A DNA stretch of 64,000 nucleotides from QNZT01 sp964573205 (GCA_964573205.1 CAZNIT010000041.1:104619-168618); one strand, 5' to 3'. Counted from the stretch's first letter, positions 50,613 through 59,999 are shown. The notes: generated by a model not told the origin, from the sequence alone. Program-made: numbers and translations.

Positions 50613-52250
50613 TCATGAAACAACTTCCGCTATTATTCTTCCCGCATCCATAAGCAGATTATCTAAATGCCGTTGAGAAATAAAACTCTCCGCGTATATT
50701 TTATAAATATCTTCCGTGCCTGAAGGTCTAACGGCTATCCAGCCGTTTTTTGTTACGATCTTCAAACCGCCCAAAGGCGCATGATTTCCGGGAGCTTTCG
50801 TAAAAATAGCTTCTATTTTTTCTCCGGCAAGCGTTTGTACTTCTATATCTTTTGCCGAAAGTTTTTTTATAAGCTCTTTTTCTCGTAAAGTCGCAGGAGC
50901 GTCAACCCTCTGATAATATGATGTTCCGAACCTCCGCTCTAAAAGAGAGTAAATCTGCGAAGGATCTTCATCTCTTGTCGCAAGTATCTCGGCCGCCAAC
51001 AAAGACATAATTATGCCATCTTTATCCGTCGTCCAGACTTCACCTTTTTTTCCGAGAAACGAAGCTCCGGCACTCTCCTCTCCTCCAAAAGCAAGCTCTC
51101 CGTCAAACAACCCCAAAGAGAACCATTTAAATCCGACGGGTACTTCATAAACCTCTTTATTTAAAGAGTCGGCGACTCTATCTATCATACTGCTTGAAAC
51201 CAATGTCTTTCCTATTTTAAGATCATCTCTCCACTGGGCTCTATGCTTAAAAAGATACCATATAGCACTACTAAGATAATGGTTTGGGTTCATAAGTCCG
51301 CCGCTTTTAGTGACTATCCCGTGTCTATCGGCATCTGCGTCGTTAGCAAAAGCGATGTCAAAATCATTCTTTAAATTTATCAAAGATGCCATCGCATAAG
51401 GTGATGAACAATCCATCCTGATTTTTCCGTCATGATCTAGCGTCATAAATGAAAATGTAGGATCGATATCGGGATTAACTATATTTAGTCCCAGTTTATA
51501 TTTTTCTTCTATCTTTTTATAAACATCCACACTCGCTCCGCCGAGAGGATCAACGCCTATTTTGAGTTTTGCCGCTCTTATGACCTCCATATCTATAATT
51601 TGAGGAAGTTTATCAACATAAGGAGTTATAAAATCATACTCTTTTATAAAGCCGGATTTCATAGCCTCTTCATAACTTAAACTCTTTACATCTTTACATC
51701 CGTCTTTAAGCAACTCGTTGGCTCTCTCTTCTATCCAGTTCGTTACATTCGTATCGGCGGGTCCTCCGTTTGGCGGATTGTACTTGAACCCTCCGTCAGA
51801 CGGAGGATTATGAGAAGGGGTTATAACTATACCGTCGCTTGTATTTTGATCATCGGTTTTATTGTGTTCAAGTATGGCAAAAGAGATCAAAGGCGTCGGA
51901 GTATAGCCGTTATCCCGCGCGATAAAAGTGTTCATTTCGTTTGCCGCCAGCACACAAATTGCGGTCATTTGAGCCGGAGTCGAAAGAGCATGGGTATCTT
52001 TTCCCATAAACAAAACTCCGTTTATATCATGAGCTTTTCTATATTCACACACGGCTTGAGTTATCGCCAGTATATGAAGTTGATTGAAACTTTTTTTAAA
52101 AGCACTTCCCCGATGTCCCGATGTTCCGAAACTTACTCTCTGAGAAGAGTCGCTAAAATCAGGTGCCAACATATAATAGTCCGAAATAAGTGCCGAGATA
52201 TCCGTCAACATTTGCCGCGGAACTTTTTGACCTGCAAGTGGATGTACCAT
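50613..52250 (-). CDS. pgm: Phosphoglucomutase (alpha-D-glucose-specific)
   Basis: 545 aa from the ATG with GGAG seven bases upstream. The phosphoserine loop TPSHNPPSDGGFKYNPPNGG, metal loop DADADRHG and sugar loop GGEESAGAS are intact. GTSGHRGS marks the Pgm family near residue 45. It interconverts glucose-1-phosphate and glucose-6-phosphate and so connects the pgi and galU steps encoded at 24.8-31.7 kb. Confidence 0.96.
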   Translation of the reverse strand: MVHPLAGQKVPRQMLTDISALISDYYMLAPDFSDSSQRVSFGTSGHRGSAFKKSFNQLHILAITQAVCEYRKAHDINGVLFMGKDTHALSTPAQMTAICVLAANEMNTFIARDNGYTPTPLISFAILEHNKTDDQNTSDGIVITPSHNPPSDGGFKYNPPNGGPADTNVTNWIEERANELLKDGCKDVKSLSYEEAMKSGFIKEYDFITPYVDKLPQIIDMEVIRAAKLKIGVDPLGGASVDVYKKIEEKYKLGLNIVNPDIDPTFSFMTLDHDGKIRMDCSSPYAMASLINLKNDFDIAFANDADADRHGIVTKSGGLMNPNHYLSSAIWYLFKHRAQWRDDLKIGKTLVSSSMIDRVADSLNKEVYEVPVGFKWFSLGLFDGELAFGGEESAGASFLGKKGEVWTTDKDGIIMSLLAAEILATRDEDPSQIYSLLERRFGTSYYQRVDAPATLREKELIKKLSAKDIEVQTLAGEKIEAIFTKAPGNHAPLGGLKIVTKNGWIAVRPSGTEDIYKIYAESFISQRHLDNLLMDAGRIIAEVVS

Positions 52251-52319
52251 AACCAAACTCCTAAAACCGAATATTTTTCAAACTTCTGAAATTGTATCCA
52301 ATATATCGTACAAAGTGTA

Positions 52320-53105
52320 TTAGCTCGAAAAAACCTCCGCAACAACCGGAGCATGATCACTCGGAGTAGGAGAGCGTCTTCTTCTAGTCCAAAGATCCAC
52401 TTCGATCTCTTTACACCTTTTTAAAAGATCGTCGCTTGCAAGGATATAATCTATCCTCATTCCCTCGTCTCTCCAGATACCGGCGGTTCTATAATCCCAC
52501 CAAGTAAACGAAGTTTTATTCGGGTATTTTTCTCTAAAACAATCATGCAGACCGATTTTAAGAAGAGCTCTTAGTTTCTCTTTTTCGCTCTCTAAAAATC
52601 CGGTCTTGTTTTCAAACTCCTTCGCATCGTAAACATCTTTATCTTCAAGCGCTACATTCATATCCCCGACGACGATTATCTTTTTATGTGATTTTAAAAG
52701 AGAAAAGAGATAGTCGTTCAATGCATCGTAAAAATCCATTTTAAATCTATATTTCGGATGGTCGGTATCGCTATCGCCGTGAGGAGCATATACATTTAAA
52801 AGAACAAAATCATCGATCTCCACCTCAATAACCCGTCTTTGCTCATCCAAAATCAAATCGTCAAAAATCGTTTTCACTCTCTTAAAAGGAATCTTCGAAC
52901 AGATACAAACACCGTTATAACGCTTTTGAGAATTGATAGCTATCTCATACCCGAGCCGACTAAAAGACTCATTCGGAAAATCCTTACTCTCGCATTTTAT
53001 CTCCTGCATACAAAGTATATCTACCGGATTTTTCTCTCTAAGCCAAGTTATAACCAACTCTTCTCTAGCTCTAATCGAATTGACATTAAAAGTGGCTATT
53101 TTCAT
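52320..53105 (-). CDS. xth: Exodeoxyribonuclease III
   Basis: 261 aa AP endonuclease/3'-exonuclease. Catalytic motifs: FNVNSIRAR, CMQEIKCE (metal-binding Glu), NVYAPHGD, GDMNVA, TWWDYR and the C-terminal SDHAPV with the catalytic histidine. It overlaps the universal stress gene by 4 bases. Confidence 0.95.
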   Translation of the reverse strand: MKIATFNVNSIRAREELVITWLREKNPVDILCMQEIKCESKDFPNESFSRLGYEIAINSQKRYNGVCICSKIPFKRVKTIFDDLILDEQRRVIEVEIDDFVLLNVYAPHGDSDTDHPKYRFKMDFYDALNDYLFSLLKSHKKIIVVGDMNVALEDKDVYDAKEFENKTGFLESEKEKLRALLKIGLHDCFREKYPNKTSFTWWDYRTAGIWRDEGMRIDYILASDDLLKRCKEIEVDLWTRRRRSPTPSDHAPVVAEVFSS

Positions 53106-53920
53106 CTATTTTCAAAACAAACCAAAATATCGCCGCCGTTTTTCGATAAAATATCTCCGATCGAATCTGCCAAAATCGTACCCTTATCCATCGCATTTAT
53201 AACCAAAAGTTCGGCTCGCTTTTGTTTGACGAAAGAGACGATATCCTCATCTATACCGTTTTCGCCGACTATAAAAGTACCTTTAATTCCCGTTTCCTCA
53301 CAAAATCGATAAAACGCCTCTTTACGCATCTTAAGAAGTTCGGCATACTCGATACCGTCACTTGAAATATCAAAAGGCTCGATAGCCGCATCGGCGACAG
53401 GCAAGGGAAAATAAAGAAAATCTTGAAAAAGCTCTATCTCCATACCCTTAAAAAGAGTACGCAAAAAATTCAAACAATCCTCCCTTATCGCCGCATCGAC
53501 GGTCACTACACAGCTTGAATATTCATGTAATACGCTCTCTTTGAGTATAAGGATGGGAATATTCACTTTTTTTACAACCGACAATGTAATTTTATCTTCA
53601 TACGGCATTATTATTAGAGTATCGTTCTCTTTTTCGGCTTCTACCGCCGCTCTATCGGCCGTATCGTTTTCATAGATCAAAACCGCCGGATTATCAAGCC
53701 CGACGGTTTTCGCTTTTTTCAAAAGTTTTCGTCTAAGCTCTTGATGATCCAAACTATCCTCTTTTGAAAAAAACGGTAACTCAAACATAGCTTCCGGAGT
53801 TACGAACATCAAAGTAACACCGGCGTTGTGTTCTTTTGAAATCTCGGATGTTTTTTTTAAAAGATCGTCACACTTTTCATAATCGTTGCAAAGTGCTAAA
53901 ATTCTGTTTATTTTTTTCAT
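53102..53920 (-). CDS. Tandem universal stress protein
   Basis: 272 aa from the ATG behind AAGGA. Two UspA-like halves (about 1-130 and 135-272). The first ends in VNIPILILKES, the second in NGGDILVCFENR. The ATP-binding GxxGxxxxS pattern of many Usp proteins is not clear in either half, so it may not bind ATP in the usual way. Its place between PPK2 and xth suggests a stress-related unit. Confidence 0.75.
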   Translation of the reverse strand: MKKINRILALCNDYEKCDDLLKKTSEISKEHNAGVTLMFVTPEAMFELPFFSKEDSLDHQELRRKLLKKAKTVGLDNPAVLIYENDTADRAAVEAEKENDTLIIMPYEDKITLSVVKKVNIPILILKESVLHEYSSCVVTVDAAIREDCLNFLRTLFKGMEIELFQDFLYFPLPVADAAIEPFDISSDGIEYAELLKMRKEAFYRFCEETGIKGTFIVGENGIDEDIVSFVKQKRAELLVINAMDKGTILADSIGDILSKNGGDILVCFENR

Positions 53921-53935
53921 TTTCAAATCCTTACT

Positions 53936-54694
53936 TTATGGAAATATCTTACCTTCGCTGAAAGCTTCGTTTGTAAATTCGAAAACTATATCGTTATCGT
54001 AAAGAAGTTTACTCTCCTCTTTTCCCTCATAATCAACTTTCGAGAGAAAATGTTTCATGACATTTATTCGAGCCTCTTTCTTGTTGTCGGTATGCACTAC
54101 GGTCCAAGGAGCATATATGAAGTCGGTTTTGACAAGCATCTCGTCTCGCGCTTTTGAGTATTCGTCCCACATTTCTTGAGCCCTTTCATCTATAGGACTG
54201 ATTTTCCACTGCTTTAGAGGATCTTTTCTTCTATCATCAAGCCTTCTTTTTTGCTCATCTTTGGATATATCCAGATAGTATTTGAAAAAAATCATTTTCG
54301 ATCTGGTCAAAAGATGCTCGAAATCTCCGACCTCCTGCATAAAAAGTTTATGTTCCTCCTGTGTACAAAAACCGAAAACCTTCTCCACTCCGGCTCTGTT
54401 GTACCAACTACGGTTAAAAAAGACTATCTCCTCTCCGCTTGGAAGATGAGGAACATATCGCTGAAAATACCATGATCTGGTATCTTTATCGGAGGGCTTT
54501 CCAAGCGCCACCACGCGAATCTCACGGGGACTTAAATGCTCGATAAAGCGTTTTATCGTTCCGTCTTTCCCAGCACTATCACGACCTTCGAAGATAAGAC
54601 ATACTTTTTTACCTTCTAATATCACACTTTTTTGAAACTTCACTAACTCAACCTGTAAATTATAAAGTTCTTTTTTATAACTCTTTTTATCCAT
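53936..54694 (-). CDS. ppk2: Polyphosphate kinase 2
   Basis: 252 aa from the second of two adjacent ATGs, better spaced from AGGA. Walker A is FEGRDSAGKDG, followed by PSDKDTRSWYFQRYV, the Walker B region FFNRSWYNRAG, and the lid with RRLDDRRKDPLKQWK. PPK2 uses polyphosphate to phosphorylate GDP or ADP. Its 5' end overlaps the end of the APC permease gene. Confidence 0.92.
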   Translation of the reverse strand: MDKKSYKKELYNLQVELVKFQKSVILEGKKVCLIFEGRDSAGKDGTIKRFIEHLSPREIRVVALGKPSDKDTRSWYFQRYVPHLPSGEEIVFFNRSWYNRAGVEKVFGFCTQEEHKLFMQEVGDFEHLLTRSKMIFFKYYLDISKDEQKRRLDDRRKDPLKQWKISPIDERAQEMWDEYSKARDEMLVKTDFIYAPWTVVHTDNKKEARINVMKHFLSKVDYEGKEESKLLYDNDIVFEFTNEAFSEGKIFP

Positions 54695-56030
54695 CATCTT
54701 CCTTTCCCTCATCTTGAGACTCTCTCTTTTGAAGTCTCTTATCCAAATACTCGTTCAAAGGTTCATGATCTCTATAAATTCTGTAAAGATAACTGAACAT
54801 AAATGTACTTACGACAACTACAACCGTTGAAATTAACGCTTTTGGATTGTGTGTCACATTATACCCTACAAGCACCACGACGGAGCCAAGACAAGCTAAA
54901 AAAGCGATAAATGAAATCCACCTGTTGGATTTAGTCTCTTCGTAAAGAAGAAAATTCGCCAAATTTACAAGCGCAAAAATCGTCAAGAACCCGAAGCTTC
55001 CGGCAACCGATATATTCTCCAAATCAAACATCGTCGCGAAAATAATGGCTAAAAGCCCGATGATGATTATCCCTTCATATCCGTTTTTTACCTTTCGTTT
55101 AAACCCGGAGGGAAGTTCGCCGTATTTTGCGATCAGATAACTAACCCGCCCTCCTCCATAAAGAGTGGCATTAATAGCCGAAGCGGTTGAAAGCATAGCC
55201 GCGATAGCTATGATAATAAATCCCGTCTTTCCGAAAAAAGGCTCCGCCGCAACCGCCAAAGCATAATCTTTCGCTTTTACAACTTGTTGTGGCGTTAAAT
55301 TCCCAACCGCTACAATAGCGACGACCACATAAAGCACGATCACGGAAACAACGGACCAGATATAAGCTTTTGGAAGATTTTTTTCGGGCTCTTTGATATC
55401 GGCAGCCGTATTTGCTATGAGTTCAAATCCCTCATACGCCAAAAATATTATAAGCCCGCCGGTAAAAACGGACAAAGGAGATTTCCATTCGTCAAACGAT
55501 ATCTTCTGCGGATCTATAGTAAAAAAACACGCTACACTAAAGAGTATCAAAATAGAAAGTTTTATAAAGACCATCCAATCTTCGGCTTTTCCCGTAAGCA
55601 TCGCTCCCATGAGATTTATTATCACAAAAACTATAAGCACAAGCACTATCAAAAGCTGCTCCAGCCACAATGTCTCAACCCCCATAAAGAGTACGCAACC
55701 GTAACTTCCAAACGCGTACGCATAGAGTGCAAGCATAATTATATAGCTTACCATCAACAATGTATTTACCCAACCGGCAAAGATACTATTTCCAAATCCC
55801 TGAACGATAAACTCGATCGTTCCGCCTTCACTAGGATAACGCAAAGATAGTTTTATATAGGAATAAGTCGTCAATAAAGCAATCAATCCGGCTAGCATGA
55901 AAGAGACGGGAGCTCCCCCTCCCGCAAGTGTTATCGTAAGTCCGAGCACGGCGAAGATACCGCCCCCGACCATTCCGCCTACCCCTATACTGTACGCTTC
56001 TAAAAAACCTATCTTTTTTTTAGAGTACAT
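54687..56030 (-). CDS. APC-superfamily amino acid permease
   Basis: 447 aa with about 12 transmembrane helices. The APC signature SIGVGGMVGGGIFAVLG is in helix 1 and FLAYEGFELIANTAADIKEPEKNLPKA in the helix 6/7 region. Substrate not predictable. The C-terminus is short, charged and cytoplasmic. It lies 3 bases after the EI24-type gene and overlaps ppk2. Confidence 0.88.
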   Translation of the reverse strand: MYSKKKIGFLEAYSIGVGGMVGGGIFAVLGLTITLAGGGAPVSFMLAGLIALLTTYSYIKLSLRYPSEGGTIEFIVQGFGNSIFAGWVNTLLMVSYIIMLALYAYAFGSYGCVLFMGVETLWLEQLLIVLVLIVFVIINLMGAMLTGKAEDWMVFIKLSILILFSVACFFTIDPQKISFDEWKSPLSVFTGGLIIFLAYEGFELIANTAADIKEPEKNLPKAYIWSVVSVIVLYVVVAIVAVGNLTPQQVVKAKDYALAVAAEPFFGKTGFIIIAIAAMLSTASAINATLYGGGRVSYLIAKYGELPSGFKRKVKNGYEGIIIIGLLAIIFATMFDLENISVAGSFGFLTIFALVNLANFLLYEETKSNRWISFIAFLACLGSVVVLVGYNVTHNPKALISTVVVVVSTFMFSYLYRIYRDHEPLNEYLDKRLQKRESQDEGKEDDG

Positions 56031-56033
56031 AGC

Positions 56034-56951
56034 TTACGAAGCTTTATTTAACATCACCCAGTGAAAATACATCACCATAGCAAAAAACGGCGCTAAAATA
56101 TTGATAACAGGTACAAGATTTAAAAGCGATGCGGTAAGCGCGATAGTCCATAAAACGATCTGATGAACTCTGAGCTTTTCAATCTCTTCTTTTTTCGCAT
56201 ATAATGAAGATACGCTCAAAAAGTATGACTCTTTAATAAGCCAAGCCCACAAAACGACCTGCACCGCTATGTTGAAAAACGGAACGAAAAGAAGCGGAAA
56301 AAATAAAATCATAAGTACCGTAAAAATCACCACATCACGAACTGCAATAGGTAAAAAACTCCCTTGCTCCTCTTTTTGCAGTAAAACGGCATCGGGATAA
56401 TCTCTCTTTTGCAATGTATGTAAAAAGGATTTTCTCATCATGAGTATGACAACGGATAAAGAGACGATGAATAGATTGTAAAAGATCAAAGCTGCCAGCA
56501 TAGCGGCTACTCCCGCCTGAAGTGTTTCAAACGGAAACCAAGTCAAAACCTTTTCAACTTCTTTATAAACCAAATCCCAGTTTAAAAACGCAAACAGCGT
56601 CCAGCCTAAGGATATGAGAAGAAGTAGCAAAATGGAAAAGTGGGTATATTTTTTAGAATCGAGCATTCGAAAGATGGGAACATTAAAAACCGCTACAATC
56701 AAAGCGAATGTGATCAAAACCGCCTGAAACCAGAAAAATCCTCCTAATAAAAAAGCGCCGTTAGCTTTAAGAATCGAAAATGGAACCCAACCTATAAACT
56801 TTTCGCTCAAACCGACCACAGGCTGCCATAAAAACAGCGCCACACCCAGCCATAAAATCGCCAGCGGTACTCCCGTAATAAGAGCGATTTTGACTACATT
56901 CCAACTAAGAGTATCTTTGATACTACGCAAAACCACCTCTGTCGTTTTCAT
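56034..56951 (-). CDS. EI24-domain integral membrane protein
   Basis: 305 aa with about six hydrophobic segments. The pattern of helices with PLLFVPFFNIAVQVVLWAWLIKESYF and LLNLVPVINILAPFFAMVMYFHW matches the EI24/CysZ-type family. No CysZ-specific evidence, so sulfate transport should not be assumed. GGAGG precedes the ATG. It is the first gene of the permease-ppk2-usp-xth run. Confidence 0.82.
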   Translation of the reverse strand: MKTTEVVLRSIKDTLSWNVVKIALITGVPLAILWLGVALFLWQPVVGLSEKFIGWVPFSILKANGAFLLGGFFWFQAVLITFALIVAVFNVPIFRMLDSKKYTHFSILLLLLISLGWTLFAFLNWDLVYKEVEKVLTWFPFETLQAGVAAMLAALIFYNLFIVSLSVVILMMRKSFLHTLQKRDYPDAVLLQKEEQGSFLPIAVRDVVIFTVLMILFFPLLFVPFFNIAVQVVLWAWLIKESYFLSVSSLYAKKEEIEKLRVHQIVLWTIALTASLLNLVPVINILAPFFAMVMYFHWVMLNKAS

Positions 56952-57048
56952 GATAACACCTCCGTCAATTCAAATTTAATGAATTATAACATAGCCCTTT
57001 AGCTCATGTATGTCAGCTAGCTTACAGAATTTTATACTTCCATTCGAC

Positions 57049-57054
57049 TATAAT
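57049..57054 (+). promoter_or_regulatory. -10 element for the helical protein gene
   Basis: TATAAT in CGACTATAATGC, 30 bases before the ATG at 57085. The -35 region has only a weak TTACAG. A palindrome CTTATATAAG sits at the expected start of transcription. Confidence 0.5.
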
Positions 57055-57084
57055 GCTTATATAAGCTTACACAAAGGAGGTAGT

Positions 57085-57594
57085 ATGTCTTATAAGGATG
57101 AGATTAGGAAAAAGGTGGAAACAATTTTTAAAGAGGATGAGCATAATTTTCAAAAAATAACACAAGCGTTGAAAAAGGTCTATACAAAAGCTCTGTACGA
57201 GAGTAAAAAAACGGGGCAATCTATCGAGAGTATAACTTATGAAATACTCGAAGGTGTCGAGGAAGGCGTGGGTATAAAATCCGAAAAGCTGCAAGAGATT
57301 TTAAAAAATGCCGCCGAAACGATCACGGAACTTATTCACGAAAGCGCGCATGAGAGTATTTACAAACACCATAAGGCCGCGCACATCGCGAAAGAGAGGC
57401 TTCAAGATACGATAGAGGCGGAAAAATCCCACTTATTGGAATCCATCGAAGCGTTTCGTGCTTATGCTAAAGACAAATCTCATCATCTTTTCGCTACAAA
57501 TCTCGATAAAACCGAAGAGAAAGTATCGGAGTGGATTCATAAAATAACGGATAAAATCAATTACTATCCGCAAAGTCTGGACGCTGAAATATAA
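57085..57594 (+). CDS. Soluble helical protein, possibly DUF6781-like
   Basis: 169 aa from the ATG preceded by a perfect AAAGGAGG. An upstream frame of 25 codons is not used, as no ribosome-binding site lies before it. The protein is helical and charged, with histidine-rich segments (ESAHESIYKHHKAAH) and GVEEGVGIKSEKLQEIL. A DUF6781-like family is my best guess, at low certainty. It stands alone ahead of the Crp/Fnr gene, 77 bases apart. Confidence 0.75.
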   Translation: MSYKDEIRKKVETIFKEDEHNFQKITQALKKVYTKALYESKKTGQSIESITYEILEGVEEGVGIKSEKLQEILKNAAETITELIHESAHESIYKHHKAAHIAKERLQDTIEAEKSHLLESIEAFRAYAKDKSHHLFATNLDKTEEKVSEWIHKITDKINYYPQSLDAEI

Positions 57595-57617
57595 GATTTA
57601 AAAATAGTTCAAATTTT

Positions 57618-57632
57618 TTACAGCAAATGTAA
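57618..57632 (+). promoter_or_regulatory. TTACA-N5-TGTAA palindrome upstream of the Crp/Fnr gene
   Basis: TTACA-GCAAA-TGTAA lies 40 bases before the ATG at 57672, overlapping the -35 zone of a TAATAT -10 candidate at 57644-57649. Crp/Fnr dimers bind sites of this shape, so autoregulation by the downstream gene is plausible. Confidence 0.45.
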
Positions 57633-57671
57633 CAATTTAATGATAATATTTCGAAAAGCAAAAGGTAAAAG

Positions 57672-58415
57672 ATGCAAAAAGGCGATCCTATATACGACGA
57701 ATCCGTAAAAATATTAAAAAACTCCGAACTTTTCGGTAAACTGGACGACGATACCGTCGAAAGTATTATCAAAGAGTGTTCACCGGTGGTTTTAAAGAAA
57801 ACGGATACCATCGAAAGCGAAATAGGAATAAAATATCTGCATATCATCGTCTCGGGAAGATTGAAAGTGACACAAATAGATCCGCAAACGGGCAGAAGCA
57901 TAGCTCTATTTTTACTAAGTAGCGGGGATATTTTCGATATTTTCTCCCTTCTTGACGGTAAAGAGCATACGGTTTTTCCGATCGCTATGGACGATATCGA
58001 CGCTTTACGCATACCTCTTACAAGAGCTAGAGAGTGGATGTGCGAACACCCGGAGTTTAACAAAGGGTTTTTGCCCTATCTTGGAAAAATGATGAGAGAG
58101 TGCGAAACATTTTCTCAAGAAGTCGTTTTCCACGATACCGCAACAAGACTCGCAAATCTCATCTTAAAACATGTCGATCCTAAAGAGGAGTCGAACAACT
58201 CCCATCATGTTTTAAAACTCATAAACTCCCTCTCGCATGAATCATTGGCCGAAATGATCGGCTCCGTCAGATCGGTCGTAAGTTCTCAAATGCATAAACT
58301 GAAAGAGGAGGAGATCATAATCAGTAAAAGAGGACATCTAGCGGTAAAAAATCTTGAAAAATTGATCAAAAAGTGCGATATTTTAGATCGGGAGATTTTA
58401 CCGAGAAAGAAATAG
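57672..58415 (+). CDS. Crp/Fnr-family transcription regulator
   Basis: 247 aa. A cyclic-nucleotide-binding-type barrel (about 15-130, HIIVSGRLKVTQIDPQTGRSIALFLLSSGDIF) is followed by the dimer helix and a winged-helix domain (about 150-230) with recognition helix MIGSVRSVVSSQMHKLK. The N-terminal cysteine cluster of FNR is absent, so it is not an iron-sulfur oxygen sensor. The glycine/arginine cAMP pocket is incomplete, so ligand unknown. It ends 4 bases from the convergent permease gene. Confidence 0.88.
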   Translation: MQKGDPIYDESVKILKNSELFGKLDDDTVESIIKECSPVVLKKTDTIESEIGIKYLHIIVSGRLKVTQIDPQTGRSIALFLLSSGDIFDIFSLLDGKEHTVFPIAMDDIDALRIPLTRAREWMCEHPEFNKGFLPYLGKMMRECETFSQEVVFHDTATRLANLILKHVDPKEESNNSHHVLKLINSLSHESLAEMIGSVRSVVSSQMHKLKEEEIIISKRGHLAVKNLEKLIKKCDILDREILPRKK

Positions 58416-58419
58416 TCTC

Positions 58420-58917
58420 TTACTCAAAAAACTCAACAAGCAGCCCTTGTATAACTGAAGCGACAATAATATATAAAGTCAAAACGACGGTAAACCCGAA
58501 ACCGAAATAATCCGCCATTAGCGGTAAAAGAGGCAACTTCACGGCTCGAGCGTAAAAAAAAGTCGTAATATAGCCGTCTCTCAATCCTTTTTTTCTCAAA
58601 TCTTCCAGCATAGGATACCAAGCGTACATCGGACCATGACTCAACAAACCGATAAAAAGTGCCAACATCCATCCCTTGAGACCTTTTTGCCGCACCATTG
58701 AAGAGATAAAAGTCTTTTCTTGAAAAAAATATCCTATCACAGCCATCAAAATTATTATTATTACAAATATAGGTATGAGAATTTCAACGATCTCAAAACT
58801 CTTTTGCAGACTTGACACAGCCGCAGGAGTATTTAAAAAAGCTAAAATGATATAACAAAATAGTACGAATAGAAAAAACTTTACACCTCTAAACTTAAAA
58901 CCTCGCATGCTTTTCAT
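58420..58917 (-). CDS. Permease half, DUF318-like (C-terminal partner)
   Basis: 165 aa from the ATG overlapping the upstream stop by 4 bases; a GTG three codons earlier is possible. Four hydrophobic segments. The core GLLSHGPMYAWYPMLEDL resembles the second half of DUF318/ArsP-type permeases. Paired with the next gene it would make a complete transporter from two chains. Substrate unknown. Confidence 0.72.
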   Translation of the reverse strand: MKSMRGFKFRGVKFFLFVLFCYIILAFLNTPAAVSSLQKSFEIVEILIPIFVIIIILMAVIGYFFQEKTFISSMVRQKGLKGWMLALFIGLLSHGPMYAWYPMLEDLRKKGLRDGYITTFFYARAVKLPLLPLMADYFGFGFTVVLTLYIIVASVIQGLLVEFFE

Positions 58918-59354
58918 GATAGCCACTCTACAGTCGCAACCGTCGCAAGCGCGACTAATATAGTAAAAATAAACGCCAAAATATTTCTAAGCAAAGTAAA
59001 ACGAAACCCTAAAACTTCTACTTCCAAAGGAAGCTGTACCACACCGAGTGTAACCCATGAGAGTATAAATGCACTTACCGCATACATAGATATTCCCTCT
59101 TTCATAAGCTCACCGCCGATAATGTAACTCACCATTGCCTGCCCTGCCGCTACACCTCCCGCAACCGTACCGATAAGCGTGTCGTAAAAAACATTACCGG
59201 TAAAAAAGGAACTTAAAAGTTTTGCGCTAATCAATGTCTGAAACAGACCGACCAAACCGACTACCCCGAAAATCATAGGAAGCATCCCTATAAATCCGGT
59301 GGCACTCTCTTTAAAAACAATCAAAAACTTTTTAGAACTCTCTTGTAGTTTCAT
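58914..59354 (-). CDS. Permease half, DUF318-like (N-terminal partner)
   Basis: 146 aa, about four transmembrane helices. GTVAGGVAAGQAMVSYIIGGELMKEG and LSWVTLGVVQLPLEVEVLGFRFTLLRN match the DUF318 permease family, which is normally about 300 aa in one chain. It overlaps both neighbours by 4 bases (ATGA), so the pair is strictly coupled. Confidence 0.75.
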   Translation of the reverse strand: MKLQESSKKFLIVFKESATGFIGMLPMIFGVVGLVGLFQTLISAKLLSSFFTGNVFYDTLIGTVAGGVAAGQAMVSYIIGGELMKEGISMYAVSAFILSWVTLGVVQLPLEVEVLGFRFTLLRNILAFIFTILVALATVATVEWLS

Positions 59355-59800
59355 CGAAATATTTTGCTTAAAAAAGCGTTAAGTTGATTAGCGAAGGCTT
59401 GTGCATCTTTAGTGCCAAAAGGCTTTGGACCGCCGGTAATCTCTCCGGTTGAGCGTATCTCATCCATCAAATTTCTTATGGCGAGATATTGTTTTATATT
59501 TTCTTTTGTATAAAGCTCACCTCTGTGGTCGATAGCATAAGCCTCTTTTGAAATGATCCTATCCGCCAAAGGAATATCGGCGGTAATTACCAAATCACCC
59601 TCTTTTACCATCTCGACTATTTTATGATCGGCTTCATCGGCACCTTCACAAACGATAATATACTCTATCTCATTTTGATCATTTAAAGTAATGCGTTTAT
59701 TGGAAATAACAAATGTATTGATTCCAAGTCGTCTGATCTGCTTCAATAAAATCGGTTTCAACAAATTGGGCAATGCGTCGCCGTCTATGAAAAGCTGCAT
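59351..59800 (-). CDS. YaiI/YqxD-family (DUF188) protein
   Basis: 149 aa. PIN-like fold typical of DUF188, starting MQLFIDGDALP and containing DLVITADIPLADRII, the family signature. Function unknown; a nuclease role is suspected from the fold. Its ATG overlaps the YwbE stop by one base. Confidence 0.88.
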   Translation of the reverse strand: MQLFIDGDALPNLLKPILLKQIRRLGINTFVISNKRITLNDQNEIEYIIVCEGADEADHKIVEMVKEGDLVITADIPLADRIISKEAYAIDHRGELYTKENIKQYLAIRNLMDEIRSTGEITGGPKPFGTKDAQAFANQLNAFLSKIFR

Positions 59801-59994
59801 TAGAGTATCTCTTTTACACGCCCTACATCACCACTTGCAAGTCTCACTTTTATTCCATGAGGATGATCGCAGGAGTTGGTAAGAATATTTTTAACGATCC
59901 CCTCCGTCAATCTACCGCTTCGTTGATCCCGTTTTAAAACGATATTTACCTTAAGACCTATATGAATATTCGCCCGTTTAGTTCCGTCTTTCAT
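59800..59994 (-). CDS. ywbE: YwbE-family protein
   Basis: 64 aa. G-x-V-x-I-V-x-K-x-D-Q-x-x-G-x-L-T-x-G-x-V pattern (NIVLKRDQRSGRLTEGIVK) and SCDHPHGIKVRL are typical of YwbE (DUF2196). Small beta-barrel of unknown role. Five bases separate it from the upstream DksA-like gene. Confidence 0.88.
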   Translation of the reverse strand: MKDGTKRANIHIGLKVNIVLKRDQRSGRLTEGIVKNILTNSCDHPHGIKVRLASGDVGRVKEIL

Positions 59995-59999
59995 AACTT

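Noticed and set aside
58420..59354. Frameshifted single permease gene
   Set aside because: The ATGA overlap, complete helices in each chain and a proper start for each argue for two genes.
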